A DNA stretch of 14,855 nt from Chloroflexota bacterium. GTDB lineage: Bacteria > Desulfobacterota > Desulfuromonadia > Desulfuromonadales > Geopsychrobacteraceae. The DNA lies in NCBI GenBank assembly GCA_015222355.1, contig JADFVC010000439.1, forward strand, positions 1-14,855. The letters are read 5' to 3'. How positions within the stretch are numbered: position 1 is the stretch's first letter; the number at the start of each line of letters is the position of its first letter. Position numbers and translations under genes: made by a program. The notes under the pieces are model-generated. The model saw only the letters and a list, made by a program, of their open reading frames with translations, was not told where the DNA came from and made no database searches. Of the stretch, positions 6,463 to 13,218 are shown in pieces.

Positions 6463-8653
6463 ATTGGCAGAGTCGCCAGCTGTCGTAACCCTCGATGAAA
6501 TCGATCAATTTCGGCCCGGTTATCGGCTTGCTGTAATAATAGCCCTGAGAGATACATGATCCCAATAATTTCAGGTAGTCATGTTGGGATTTGTGCTCTA
6601 CCCCTTCCACGATAAAGTTCATCTTGAGGCCATTGGAGAGGGCCAGCATTGCCGGAATGATGGTGTTGTCATCTGAAGGTTTACTGATTTTCTTAATAAA
6701 CGATTTGTCGAGTTTTAAGGTGTGCAGAGGAAGTTGGTCCAGATAGCTGAGGGAAGAATAGCCGGTACCAAAATCATCAATGGCGATGTCGATGCCTTGG
6801 CCGGTCAATTTCAGGATGTTTGCCAGAGTCATTTCCATGTTTTGGATGAGGACATTTTCGGTTATTTCAATTTCAAAAACATCTAATGGCAAATTGTAGT
6901 CTTTAATCTTGCTGATCAAATAATCGGCAAAACCGTCCATGGCCAGTTGCACCGCGGATATGTTGATGCAAATCGGTATGTTGATTCCCCGAGCGGCCCA
7001 GCTCTTTGCTTCCTGAAAAATATTTCCCAAGATGCTATCGCCGAGCTCATTGATGAGGTTAGATTCTTCTGCAGTTTCAATAAAGGTGCCCGGGGGCACC
7101 AAGCCACGCTCTGGAGAGTTTATTCTTACCAAGGCTTCGACCGCATGGAGTCGACCGGAATCAAGGTCAATTTGTGGCTGGTAATGGATCACTACCTGGT
7201 CGTCATTGATGGCATTTCGAATCAAGTTTTCAATGAAAACTTTGTTGCTTTGGCTGTTCCGCAACCCGTCATGGTATATGCTGATATTACTTTTGCTGGT
7301 TGATTTTGAATTACAGACGGCAATGTCTGCATTCTTTATCAGCTGTTCCGTTGTGTCACCATGTTGGGGATAGATGGCAACACCGATGCTCAGGGTCACA
7401 TGAATTTCATGGTTGCCATGATCAAAGGGATGACCGATTTCATGGATGATTTTGTTGGCGATAGCTTTGACATCAGCTTCCGAGTCGACTGCAGGGATGA
7501 GCAGGATAAATTCATCCCCGCCGATTCTCGCCAGGGTGTCTCCTTTTTGGGTACAATTTTTCAGACGAGAGGCAACCGATTGGAGTAATTTATCACCAAT
7601 CATGTGTCCGTAAGAATCATTGATCAGTTTAAACCTGTTGATGTCGATATAAAGGACCGCCAGTTTTTTATTTTCCTGCTTTGCGTGGCTCAGCAGCACG
7701 GAGATGCGATCATTAAAAAGATTGCGATTCGGCAAACCTGTTAACAGGTCATGGTTATGTTGAAAACGGATAATCTCTTCTGAGCGCTTCTTCTCGGTAA
7801 TATCTCTGACAACCCCATAGGTGCCGACAAAGTGTTCACTTTTTCTCCGGTTGCCGGTGTTTTTTCTTCTGCCTAGCCGGTAGCTACCGGCTAAGTTCAT
7901 TTCAACCTGAACGGATCTGACTTCAACATGAATGATTGACTTATCGTCCTTGCATTGAAGTCTGAGCTCAACGTTCTTCATCGTTTTGGGCAGAATGCTT
8001 GTATTAACAAAATAGTTGGCACGATCGATATCTTCGGCATAAACGAAATTGCGGTAGTGTTTGCCGATCACTTCTTTTTGGCTGTAGCCCAAGTTTTTGA
8101 TCAGGTTTTTGTTGACGAAGGTGAAGTAACCGTCTTTATCGAGCATGTAAAGCAAGTCCGGAGAATAGTGGACGATGAACTTGTGCAGTGCTTCTGATTC
8201 TTTGATTTTTTCGATCATCTCCCGATTCTCGATTTCCAGGGCACGTTTTTCCAGCACGTTCTTGATCGAAAAGAGTAACTCGTCGGGAGAGTATGGTTTT
8301 CTGATAAAATCTTTGGCACCATTCTTCATAACGTGAATGGCCTTGTTAATTTCAAGCTCGCCACTGACAACGATGACGTTTGTTTCTATCCCATTGTTAT
8401 TGATATGATTCATGACGTCTACGCCATCAATGTCGGGCATGTTCAGGTCGAGTAAAACCAGTTCGTAATGCTGTTTTTCCAGACAATTGATGGCCGCCAG
8501 TCCACCAGTTGCTGTAGTAGGGGCCAAGCCGGTCGAGGAGAGAATCTCGCTGATGCTGTTGCAGATACCGGCATCATCATCAACAATCAAGACATTGATA
8601 GGTTGTGCTGTTCCGGTGCCCCGTTGGCGTTGTGTCACGTCAAAAGTGTCCAT
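6461..8653 (-). CDS. Response regulator with PAS, GGDEF and EAL domains (cyclic-di-GMP turnover)
   Basis: The 730-residue cytoplasmic protein has a receiver domain (about 20-135; acidic VDDD, phospho-acceptor Asp69 in LVLLDLNMP, Lys119), a PAS domain (about 155-290), a GGDEF domain (about 300-465; signature GGDEF at 378-382 and FKLINDSYGH) and an EAL domain (about 475-720). The EAL residues appear intact: E506 of EAL, N564, E596, D626-D627, K647, E683 and Q703, so phosphodiesterase activity is likely. The cyclase signature is intact, but the product-inhibition site reads QKGD (369-372) instead of RxxD. The PAS end carries an odd basic stretch (254-273) over a 20-bp palindrome. It starts 5 bp after the kinase stop, so translation is probably coupled and that kinase is its likely phosphodonor. 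The net enzymatic direction cannot be told from sequence. Confidence 0.92.
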   Translation of the reverse strand: MDTFDVTQRQRGTGTAQPINVLIVDDDAGICNSISEILSSTGLAPTTATGGLAAINCLEKQHYELVLLDLNMPDIDGVDVMNHINNNGIETNVIVVSGELEINKAIHVMKNGAKDFIRKPYSPDELLFSIKNVLEKRALEIENREMIEKIKESEALHKFIVHYSPDLLYMLDKDGYFTFVNKNLIKNLGYSQKEVIGKHYRNFVYAEDIDRANYFVNTSILPKTMKNVELRLQCKDDKSIIHVEVRSVQVEMNLAGSYRLGRRKNTGNRRKSEHFVGTYGVVRDITEKKRSEEIIRFQHNHDLLTGLPNRNLFNDRISVLLSHAKQENKKLAVLYIDINRFKLINDSYGHMIGDKLLQSVASRLKNCTQKGDTLARIGGDEFILLIPAVDSEADVKAIANKIIHEIGHPFDHGNHEIHVTLSIGVAIYPQHGDTTEQLIKNADIAVCNSKSTSKSNISIYHDGLRNSQSNKVFIENLIRNAINDDQVVIHYQPQIDLDSGRLHAVEALVRINSPERGLVPPGTFIETAEESNLINELGDSILGNIFQEAKSWAARGINIPICINISAVQLAMDGFADYLISKIKDYNLPLDVFEIEITENVLIQNMEMTLANILKLTGQGIDIAIDDFGTGYSSLSYLDQLPLHTLKLDKSFIKKISKPSDDNTIIPAMLALSNGLKMNFIVEGVEHKSQHDYLKLLGSCISQGYYYSKPITGPKLIDFIEGYDSWRLCQ
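7847..7893. repeat. Palindromic element inside the PAS coding region
   Basis: Bases 7874-7893 form a perfect 20-bp palindrome, TAGCCGGTAG followed by its reverse complement CTACCGGCTA. Nearby, CCGG-TTG-CCGG (7847-7857) forms a second short inverted repeat, with a T-rich tract between them. In the minus-strand reading frame this stretch encodes a basic, low-complexity segment within residues 254-270 (LAGSYRLGRRKNTGNRR). REP-like or Rickettsia-palindromic-element-like sequences inserted in frame would look like this. The palindrome is certain; the insertion is inferred. Confidence 0.5.
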
Positions 8654-8658
8654 GAGAC

Positions 8659-10755
8659 TTATTCTCTACTGTCGGCGACGGCGTGTGGGAGGTGAATGAT
8701 GAATTCCGTTCCGCGGTTCCGGTTGGAATAACAGGAGATATTGCCGGACATCTCGGCAATCAATTCGCTGACAATTGCCAGGCCCAGGCCGGAGTGTCCT
8801 TTTTTGGTGCTCTCAACCGGTGTGAACAGATTTTTCAAAATAGCATTATCAATGCCGGGGCCATTATCTCTGATTGAAATTTCGAGGTATTCATGCCCGT
8901 TTTGAAAGCAATTATCACGCGTGGCAATTTCAATCAGACCTTCCTCCGGCAATGCCTCTACCGCATTCTTGATAATGTTGATAAAGATTTGCTTCAGATC
9001 GTTCTTTGGACATTGTACAGGAGGAATACCGGTTTCAAGGTTTAGTTTCGACTGAATTTTCTTCTCTGCATAGAGAGAATTTTTAAAAAAATTGTCCAGT
9101 TCAACCAATAGGTTGTTGATATTGACCTTGCTGTCACCCTCGCCGATAAAAGAGTTCGGGTCTGTTGCTTTAGAGAGAATTTTACTGACCCGACCCACTT
9201 CTTCACTGATGAATTTAATCTCTTCTTTGGCCGCATGGCCATCTGTCAGTTTCTTGCCGAGAATGTAAAGATAGTTATTGATAATCGTCAGAGGGTTTTT
9301 AACCTCATGGACGAGTTTATTGAAGTCAGTGAAACTGATGCTTTGTTGAGAGGTCTCGGTTTCAATCAGGGCGAGATATTTACTGCTGATTTCATGCGTC
9401 AGCATGTCTATGAGGGCGGCTTTTTCCTCGAGATAGTTAACTTCTTTGCGCGCAATACCGATGACCAAGACCCCGAGATTTTCATTGACGGAGTAGATTG
9501 GCAGACAAAGAGCAGCTTCACTTCCCATAATCCGGATGAGTTGTTTATCAACAATGGAGCATTGCTGTTCCAGAGAGATTGATTTCCGTTTTTCAGTAAA
9601 ACAATTAATAATGACGCTATGGTGATCCTGAAGGTTGAATTTGATTTCATCCAGCTTGCAGGTCTTCAGGTCATTAAATGCCGTGAGACATTGATGGGTT
9701 TTGTCGGGTGAAATGAAAAGGAGGTTTTGCAGGTTGAATAATAGGTCGAAACTCATGCGGAGCTCTTTGATAAAAGCGGCTTTGTTTTTGCTCTCACCCC
9801 GGGAAAAACATTGTGTCAGCGTCAAATTTTTAATCTGCTCGGAAAATTCTGCGCTCTTGAGTGTGTGATTTGTATCCGGCTCAGATTGCAGCAGGCTGGT
9901 CGCTGAATTAAAGCTGACGGAAAACCCAAGTTCGATCAAGAGTTGTTCCCCCTCTTCAAGCGCGGTGTTGAGACATGCCTGGATATCGTCTTTAGTAACG
10001 CCCAAAAGGAGGGCAGCTTTACTCAGGTCGGCTGCGTTATGTTCTGTGCCGATTTTTGTCGTTACCGAATGGGCTGCGGCAACTATTCTCAGCAACACAG
10101 GAGCGTTGATAAGCTCATGCGTGTCGGCACGCTGAAAGCGGATGGCATCGGCGAGCAAGGAATCCAGGTTCCAACTTTCAATCAGTGCCGAGCCGATTTC
10201 GCAGTGATCAATGCCATAATTGTTTCTTTCCAGTTCGCAGAAATTTTCGACATCGTAATAGCGATCCAGAACCGTTTGATAGTTTTCCTCATGGTTGACC
10301 AGGAGAAGGAGGATACCGATCTGGTGCAGGATCCCGGCGAGATAGGCCTCTTCAGGTTTTGCATAGCCGGTCAAATCCGCAAATTTCTCCGCCAAGTGGG
10401 CACAAATCAGTGAACGAAGCCAAGTGTGATGAAGGCTGTTGTCGGCAGATTTAGTGAATTTTGAGAAAAACTGCTGGAGGCAACTGGTGATAATGATTTT
10501 ATGAACATTTCGCATGCCCAAAACAATGAGCATACGACGCAGATCGATAAAGTCATTCCACTGTCGATAAATCGGAGAATTGGCGATCTTCAGAAACTTC
10601 GCAGTCAGACCGGCGTCTTTCTTGATCGCCACCGAGAATTTTTCAAAGGAAGCCTCTCGGTCATTGCAAAGGTTTATCAGTTCAACCAGAAGGCTTATCT
10701 CGGACGGGAGAGCCTCCACGTTGAAGCTTCTATCTTTATAGTAAATTCGTTGCAT
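8659..10755 (-). CDS. HDOD-GAF histidine kinase
   Basis: The 698-residue product, with no predicted membrane segment or signal peptide, begins with an HDOD domain (about 5-230; LPSEISLLVELINL, GLTAKFLKIANSPIY, EEAYLAGILHQIG). A GAF-like sensor follows (about 335-460; ALCLPIYSVNENLGVLVIGI). The kinase core comes next: H-box with His483 in KLVHEVKNPLTIINNYL, N-box NIIKNAVEAL (about 594-602), then DNGPGID and GLGLAIV of the ATPase domain. All kinase boxes are intact. HDOD domains are HD-like folds that usually lack phosphohydrolase residues, as here (HQ instead of HD). ATG 10755 is chosen over TTG 10815 because the TTG falls upstream of the predicted transcription start; the ribosome-binding site is weak. 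The likely partner is the response regulator 5 bp downstream. The signal is unknown. Confidence 0.88.
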   Translation of the reverse strand: MQRIYYKDRSFNVEALPSEISLLVELINLCNDREASFEKFSVAIKKDAGLTAKFLKIANSPIYRQWNDFIDLRRMLIVLGMRNVHKIIITSCLQQFFSKFTKSADNSLHHTWLRSLICAHLAEKFADLTGYAKPEEAYLAGILHQIGILLLLVNHEENYQTVLDRYYDVENFCELERNNYGIDHCEIGSALIESWNLDSLLADAIRFQRADTHELINAPVLLRIVAAAHSVTTKIGTEHNAADLSKAALLLGVTKDDIQACLNTALEEGEQLLIELGFSVSFNSATSLLQSEPDTNHTLKSAEFSEQIKNLTLTQCFSRGESKNKAAFIKELRMSFDLLFNLQNLLFISPDKTHQCLTAFNDLKTCKLDEIKFNLQDHHSVIINCFTEKRKSISLEQQCSIVDKQLIRIMGSEAALCLPIYSVNENLGVLVIGIARKEVNYLEEKAALIDMLTHEISSKYLALIETETSQQSISFTDFNKLVHEVKNPLTIINNYLYILGKKLTDGHAAKEEIKFISEEVGRVSKILSKATDPNSFIGEGDSKVNINNLLVELDNFFKNSLYAEKKIQSKLNLETGIPPVQCPKNDLKQIFINIIKNAVEALPEEGLIEIATRDNCFQNGHEYLEISIRDNGPGIDNAILKNLFTPVESTKKGHSGLGLAIVSELIAEMSGNISCYSNRNRGTEFIIHLPHAVADSRE

Positions 10756-10817
10756 ATCTACCAGGCACCCTTTCCCGAAGGCTATAACGGCAGACAAATA
10801 ATCCCAGTGAAACAAGA

Positions 10818-10846
10818 ATAATACCTTAGGATTCTTTAATATGCAA
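10818..10846 (-). promoter_or_regulatory. Promoter of the kinase/regulator operon (TTGCAT-17-TATTAT)
   Basis: Read on the minus strand, TTGCAT (10846-10841) and TATTAT (10823-10818) are separated by 17 bp. Transcription would start near 10811, giving a leader of about 56 nt to the ATG at 10755. This placement argues against the upstream TTG (10815) as a start codon. Confidence 0.6.
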
Positions 10847-10881
10847 TGAGGTAAAAGGAAAAATTTGAATCAGAAAGGGTT

Positions 10882-10929
10882 AATCTCCATACTCACTCCC
10901 CCCATCAAGGGGGAAGTGAGTATGAGATT
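10882..10929. terminator. Long hairpin between the DUF2520 gene and the kinase operon
   Basis: AATCTC, ATACTCACT and CCCCC (from 10882) pair with GGGGG, AGTGAGTAT and GAGATT (to 10929), interrupted by one bulged C and one C/A mismatch, around a short ATCAA loop: about 20 base pairs. It begins 4 bp past the DUF2520 stop (minus strand). It probably ends the upstream operon, but neither strand shows a T tract directly after the stem, so a repeat-element or RNA-stability role is possible. Confidence 0.5.
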
Positions 10930-10933
10930 GCGA

Positions 10934-11800
10934 TCAAAGTGACTTCGATATGGACTCTGCTTGCTGAGCGGTCAGTCGACCGGAAGCTTTTGCCAGCTGA
11001 AGAGTTTGTTCGGCAAGTAAACGGTATGCTGGGAGAAGTCTTGGGGCCGAGTTTTCCAGGGCCTTTAGATGGGCCGTCACAGTCCCTGCATCCCCACGGA
11101 CGATGGGACCGGTAAGCCCCTGTTCGATTCCCAACTGATCAATGTTAGCCAGGGTTGCTTGTAGCAGAGGCAGCAGCAGTCGGGTCGCTTGTTTCGGCTC
11201 AATGCCGCAGTCGTGCAGCAGCTCAGTCGCAGCCGCGACCAGAGTGACAAAATAATTGGAGGCGATACAGGCTGCGGCATGGTAGAGCGCTTTTTTATCG
11301 CTCTTTATGCTGAATGCTCGTCCGTCGAAAGCTGCGACCAACTCCAGTCCGAGTTTCTCGGCCTCTTTGTCCCCTTCAATTGCGCAAGGGCAACCGGGCA
11401 GTTGTTCAACCGCGAGTTGGCGGTCGGCAAAGGGAAGCAGCGGGTGGATCGACAGGACTGCTGTTGCGGATTGGCCGGATCGCATGATGCCGGCCGGCTG
11501 CAGGCCGCTGAAATGGACGAGCGTTGTTGCCTCGGTGGGGATTGCCTGATCGTGAAGTTGTTGTGCCAGGATTTGAATCTGATCGTCCGGTACCGCCAGC
11601 AGGAGAATCTCGGCTTTTTTCGCCAAGCTTAACTCGCTGCCGGCAATCCTGCCGGCACAACCGATAAATTCGCAGGCTTCACTGGCGCGTTGACGATCAC
11701 GACCGATAACCGCCGCAACCGGATAGCCCGCTTTGCTCAACAAGTGGGTGAGGGCACAGCCAAGCTTCCCCGGTCCGATCAGGGCAATGCCTGGTTTCAT
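10934..11800 (-). CDS. Rossmann-fold/DUF2520 NAD(P)-binding protein
   Basis: The 288-residue protein starts with a dinucleotide-binding Rossmann fold (IALIGPGKLGCALTHLLSKAGYPV, residues 4-27, a GxGxxG-like loop) and the block AEILLLAVPDDQI. It then has the helical DUF2520 domain (HPLLPFADRQLA; KALYHAAACIASNYFVTLVAAA). The layout resembles 6-phosphogluconate-dehydrogenase-like reductases and ketopantoate reductases. Some relatives have, to my memory, been linked to pantothenate synthesis (PanG type), but no pan genes are here, so the substrate is unknown. Its ATG overlaps the stop of the preceding gene by 4 bp (ATGA), implying translational coupling to the FAH-family enzyme. Most likely an oxidoreductase of a small metabolic operon. 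Confidence 0.85.
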   Translation of the reverse strand: MKPGIALIGPGKLGCALTHLLSKAGYPVAAVIGRDRQRASEACEFIGCAGRIAGSELSLAKKAEILLLAVPDDQIQILAQQLHDQAIPTEATTLVHFSGLQPAGIMRSGQSATAVLSIHPLLPFADRQLAVEQLPGCPCAIEGDKEAEKLGLELVAAFDGRAFSIKSDKKALYHAAACIASNYFVTLVAAATELLHDCGIEPKQATRLLLPLLQATLANIDQLGIEQGLTGPIVRGDAGTVTAHLKALENSAPRLLPAYRLLAEQTLQLAKASGRLTAQQAESISKSL

Positions 11801-12453
11801 GCCACGGTAGACCGCAGGCTGCCGACCTGTTCAATTTTTCCAACCAGTTGATCACCGCTCTCGATCGCTGAAACCCCGGCCGGGGTACCGGTCAGGATGA
11901 TGTCCCCCTCTTCGAGAGTGTAGAATTTGGAGATTTCGGCGATGATCTGTTCTACTGAACGCATCATCTGCGCAGTGGTGCCCTCTTGCCGCATTTCCCC
12001 ATTAACCGTGAGGGTCAGGCGAATGTTATTGGGATTGTCGACTTGATCTGCGGCGACAAAATCGGACAGCGGGCAGGAGGTGTCGAAGCCCTTGGCTATT
12101 TCCCAGGGCAATCCTCTCTCTCTCTGCTCAGCTTGCACGTCACGCAGGGTTAGATCCAGGGCGACACCGTAGCCGACAACATGGTCCAATGCGTCCTGCT
12201 CGCTGATACATTTTCCGGATTTTCCGATCAGCAGAGCCAACTCCAGTTCATGATGACAGTCATTGGAATAATCCGGGATCTCGATGGTTCCGCCATCGGG
12301 AATAATGCTGCTGGCCGGTTTGCAGAAGATAACGGCACGATCCGGCACCTGATTGCCCAGCTCACGGATATGCTCGAGATAGTTGCGTCCGAGGCAGACA
12401 ATCTTGCCGACGGGATAGCTCTTTTCCGAGCCTTTGATTCTGACCTGATGCAT
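11797..12453 (-). CDS. Fumarylacetoacetate hydrolase (FAH) family protein
   Basis: The 218-residue size is typical of the single-domain FAHD1/YcgM-like branch, enzymes that hydrolyse acylpyruvates or decarboxylate oxaloacetate using Mg2+ or Mn2+. GRNYLEHIRELGN supplies a His28/Glu31 pair at the spacing of the FAHD1 catalytic dyad. HHELELALLIG (Glu69, Glu71) and GYGVALDLTLRD (Asp100) match the metal ligands, and KGFDTSCP and ILTGTPAGVS are family blocks. All expected active-site residues are present, so it should be active; the substrate is not decided. AGGAG (opposite 12462-12466) precedes the ATG at good spacing. It lies between the TRIC-like gene (38 bp upstream) and the DUF2520 gene (4-bp overlap). 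Confidence 0.9.
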   Translation of the reverse strand: MHQVRIKGSEKSYPVGKIVCLGRNYLEHIRELGNQVPDRAVIFCKPASSIIPDGGTIEIPDYSNDCHHELELALLIGKSGKCISEQDALDHVVGYGVALDLTLRDVQAEQRERGLPWEIAKGFDTSCPLSDFVAADQVDNPNNIRLTLTVNGEMRQEGTTAQMMRSVEQIIAEISKFYTLEEGDIILTGTPAGVSAIESGDQLVGKIEQVGSLRSTVA

Positions 12454-12491
12454 AACATTCTCTCCTGGAAGAATAGTTTCTGATCAGCCAG

Positions 12492-13094
12492 TCACTCCGC
12501 CTTCGGTAGTGACCAGTTGAAGTGGATTGCCAACAATCTCAGCAGGATAACGCTGCCTGCCGCGAGCAGCAGAACCCATTCGTTCGGTACTGTTGTGCGT
12601 TGCAGAAAAACCAGCAGGACTCCGCCGATGACGCAGGCCGAGGCGTAGATTTCCCGGCGCATGATCAGTGGGACTTCGTTGGAAAGGACATCGCGAATGA
12701 CGCCGCCTGCGGTTCCGGTCATTACGCCCATCATTACGGCACCGAGTGGTCCGGCATGAAAGGTCAGGGCCTTGCCGGTGCCGATGACAACAAAGGTGTC
12801 GAGGCCGATGGCATCAAGGTAGAGGAGCGGTTGCTCGATTTTCGGCAAGAAACGGTGCATCATGAAGACCGACAGCGCAACTCCAATCGGCAGCCAGAGG
12901 TAGATTTCATTTTTCAAGCAGAACGGGGGCAGGTCGCCGAGCAACAGGTCGCGCAGGGTGCCGCCGCCGATCGCGGTGACCATTCCCAGCACCAGCACAC
13001 CGAACAGGTCCATTCCGCGCCGCACCTCGGCCCAGGCCCCGGAGGCGGCAAAGGCGACAGTGCCGATCAGATCGAGTAGATAAAGCAGGTTCAT
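12492..13094 (-). CDS. TRIC/UPF0126 family membrane protein (YadS/YicG-like)
   Basis: The 200-residue inner-membrane protein has about seven hydrophobic segments and the internal duplication of the family: the first repeat has GMVTAIGGGTLRDLLL and the second GVMTGTAGGVIRDVLS. Bacterial UPF0126 proteins are homologous to trimeric intracellular cation channels, so a role in monovalent-cation (K+) flux is likely but untested here. A longer in-frame ATG at 13241 is rejected: it would run through the divergent promoters and add a non-hydrophobic tail. The chosen ATG at 13094 follows GGGAGGA at ideal spacing and gives the normal family start. It is the first gene of the minus-strand operon with the FAH-family and DUF2520 genes. 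Confidence 0.9.
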   Translation of the reverse strand: MNLLYLLDLIGTVAFAASGAWAEVRRGMDLFGVLVLGMVTAIGGGTLRDLLLGDLPPFCLKNEIYLWLPIGVALSVFMMHRFLPKIEQPLLYLDAIGLDTFVVIGTGKALTFHAGPLGAVMMGVMTGTAGGVIRDVLSNEVPLIMRREIYASACVIGGVLLVFLQRTTVPNEWVLLLAAGSVILLRLLAIHFNWSLPKAE

Positions 13095-13112
13095 CGCTGT
13101 CCTCCCGCTCGG

Positions 13113-13141
13113 AAGATAGCGAGAAGTTATTGGAAACGCAA
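13113..13141 (-). promoter_or_regulatory. Promoter of the TRIC-FAH-DUF2520 operon (TTGCGT-17-TATCTT)
   Basis: On the minus strand TTGCGT (13141-13136) and TATCTT (13118-13113) are 17 bp apart. The predicted start near 13106 leaves a very short leader that begins essentially at the ribosome-binding site. A 7-bp inverted repeat, CGGAAGA (13110-13116) and TCTTCCG (13143-13149), brackets the promoter and could be an operator. Confidence 0.4.
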
Positions 13142-13151
13142 GTCTTCCGCT

Positions 13152-13181
13152 TTGGCTTGGATTAAATACCTGTGCTAGGAT
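13152..13181 (+). promoter_or_regulatory. Promoter of the rhomboid/radical SAM operon (extended -10)
   Basis: TTGGCT (13152-13157) is followed after 18 bp by TAGGAT (13176-13181), which has an extended -10 TGC just before it (13173-13175). Transcription would begin near 13188, so an ATG at 13180 would not be transcribed. This supports the rhomboid start at 13219. Its -35 box lies only 10 bp from that of the divergent promoter. Confidence 0.5.
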
Positions 13182-13218
13182 GATGGCTTCGAATTCTTCT
13201 CGTTTTTTTGGAGGTTTG

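Noticed and set aside
10756..10815. TTG start extending the histidine kinase by 20 residues
   Set aside because: It lies upstream of the predicted transcription start of a good promoter, and the HDOD domain starts naturally from the ATG at 10755.
11638..11657. TGCCGGCA repeated twice, 4 bp apart, in the DUF2520 gene
   Set aside because: Short and GC-rich within a GC-rich coding region; no sign of an insertion in the protein, so probably chance.
11873..11886. 14-bp palindrome ACCCCGG/CCGGGGT in the FAH-family gene
   Set aside because: It encodes the conserved TPAGV family motif, so protein constraint explains it.
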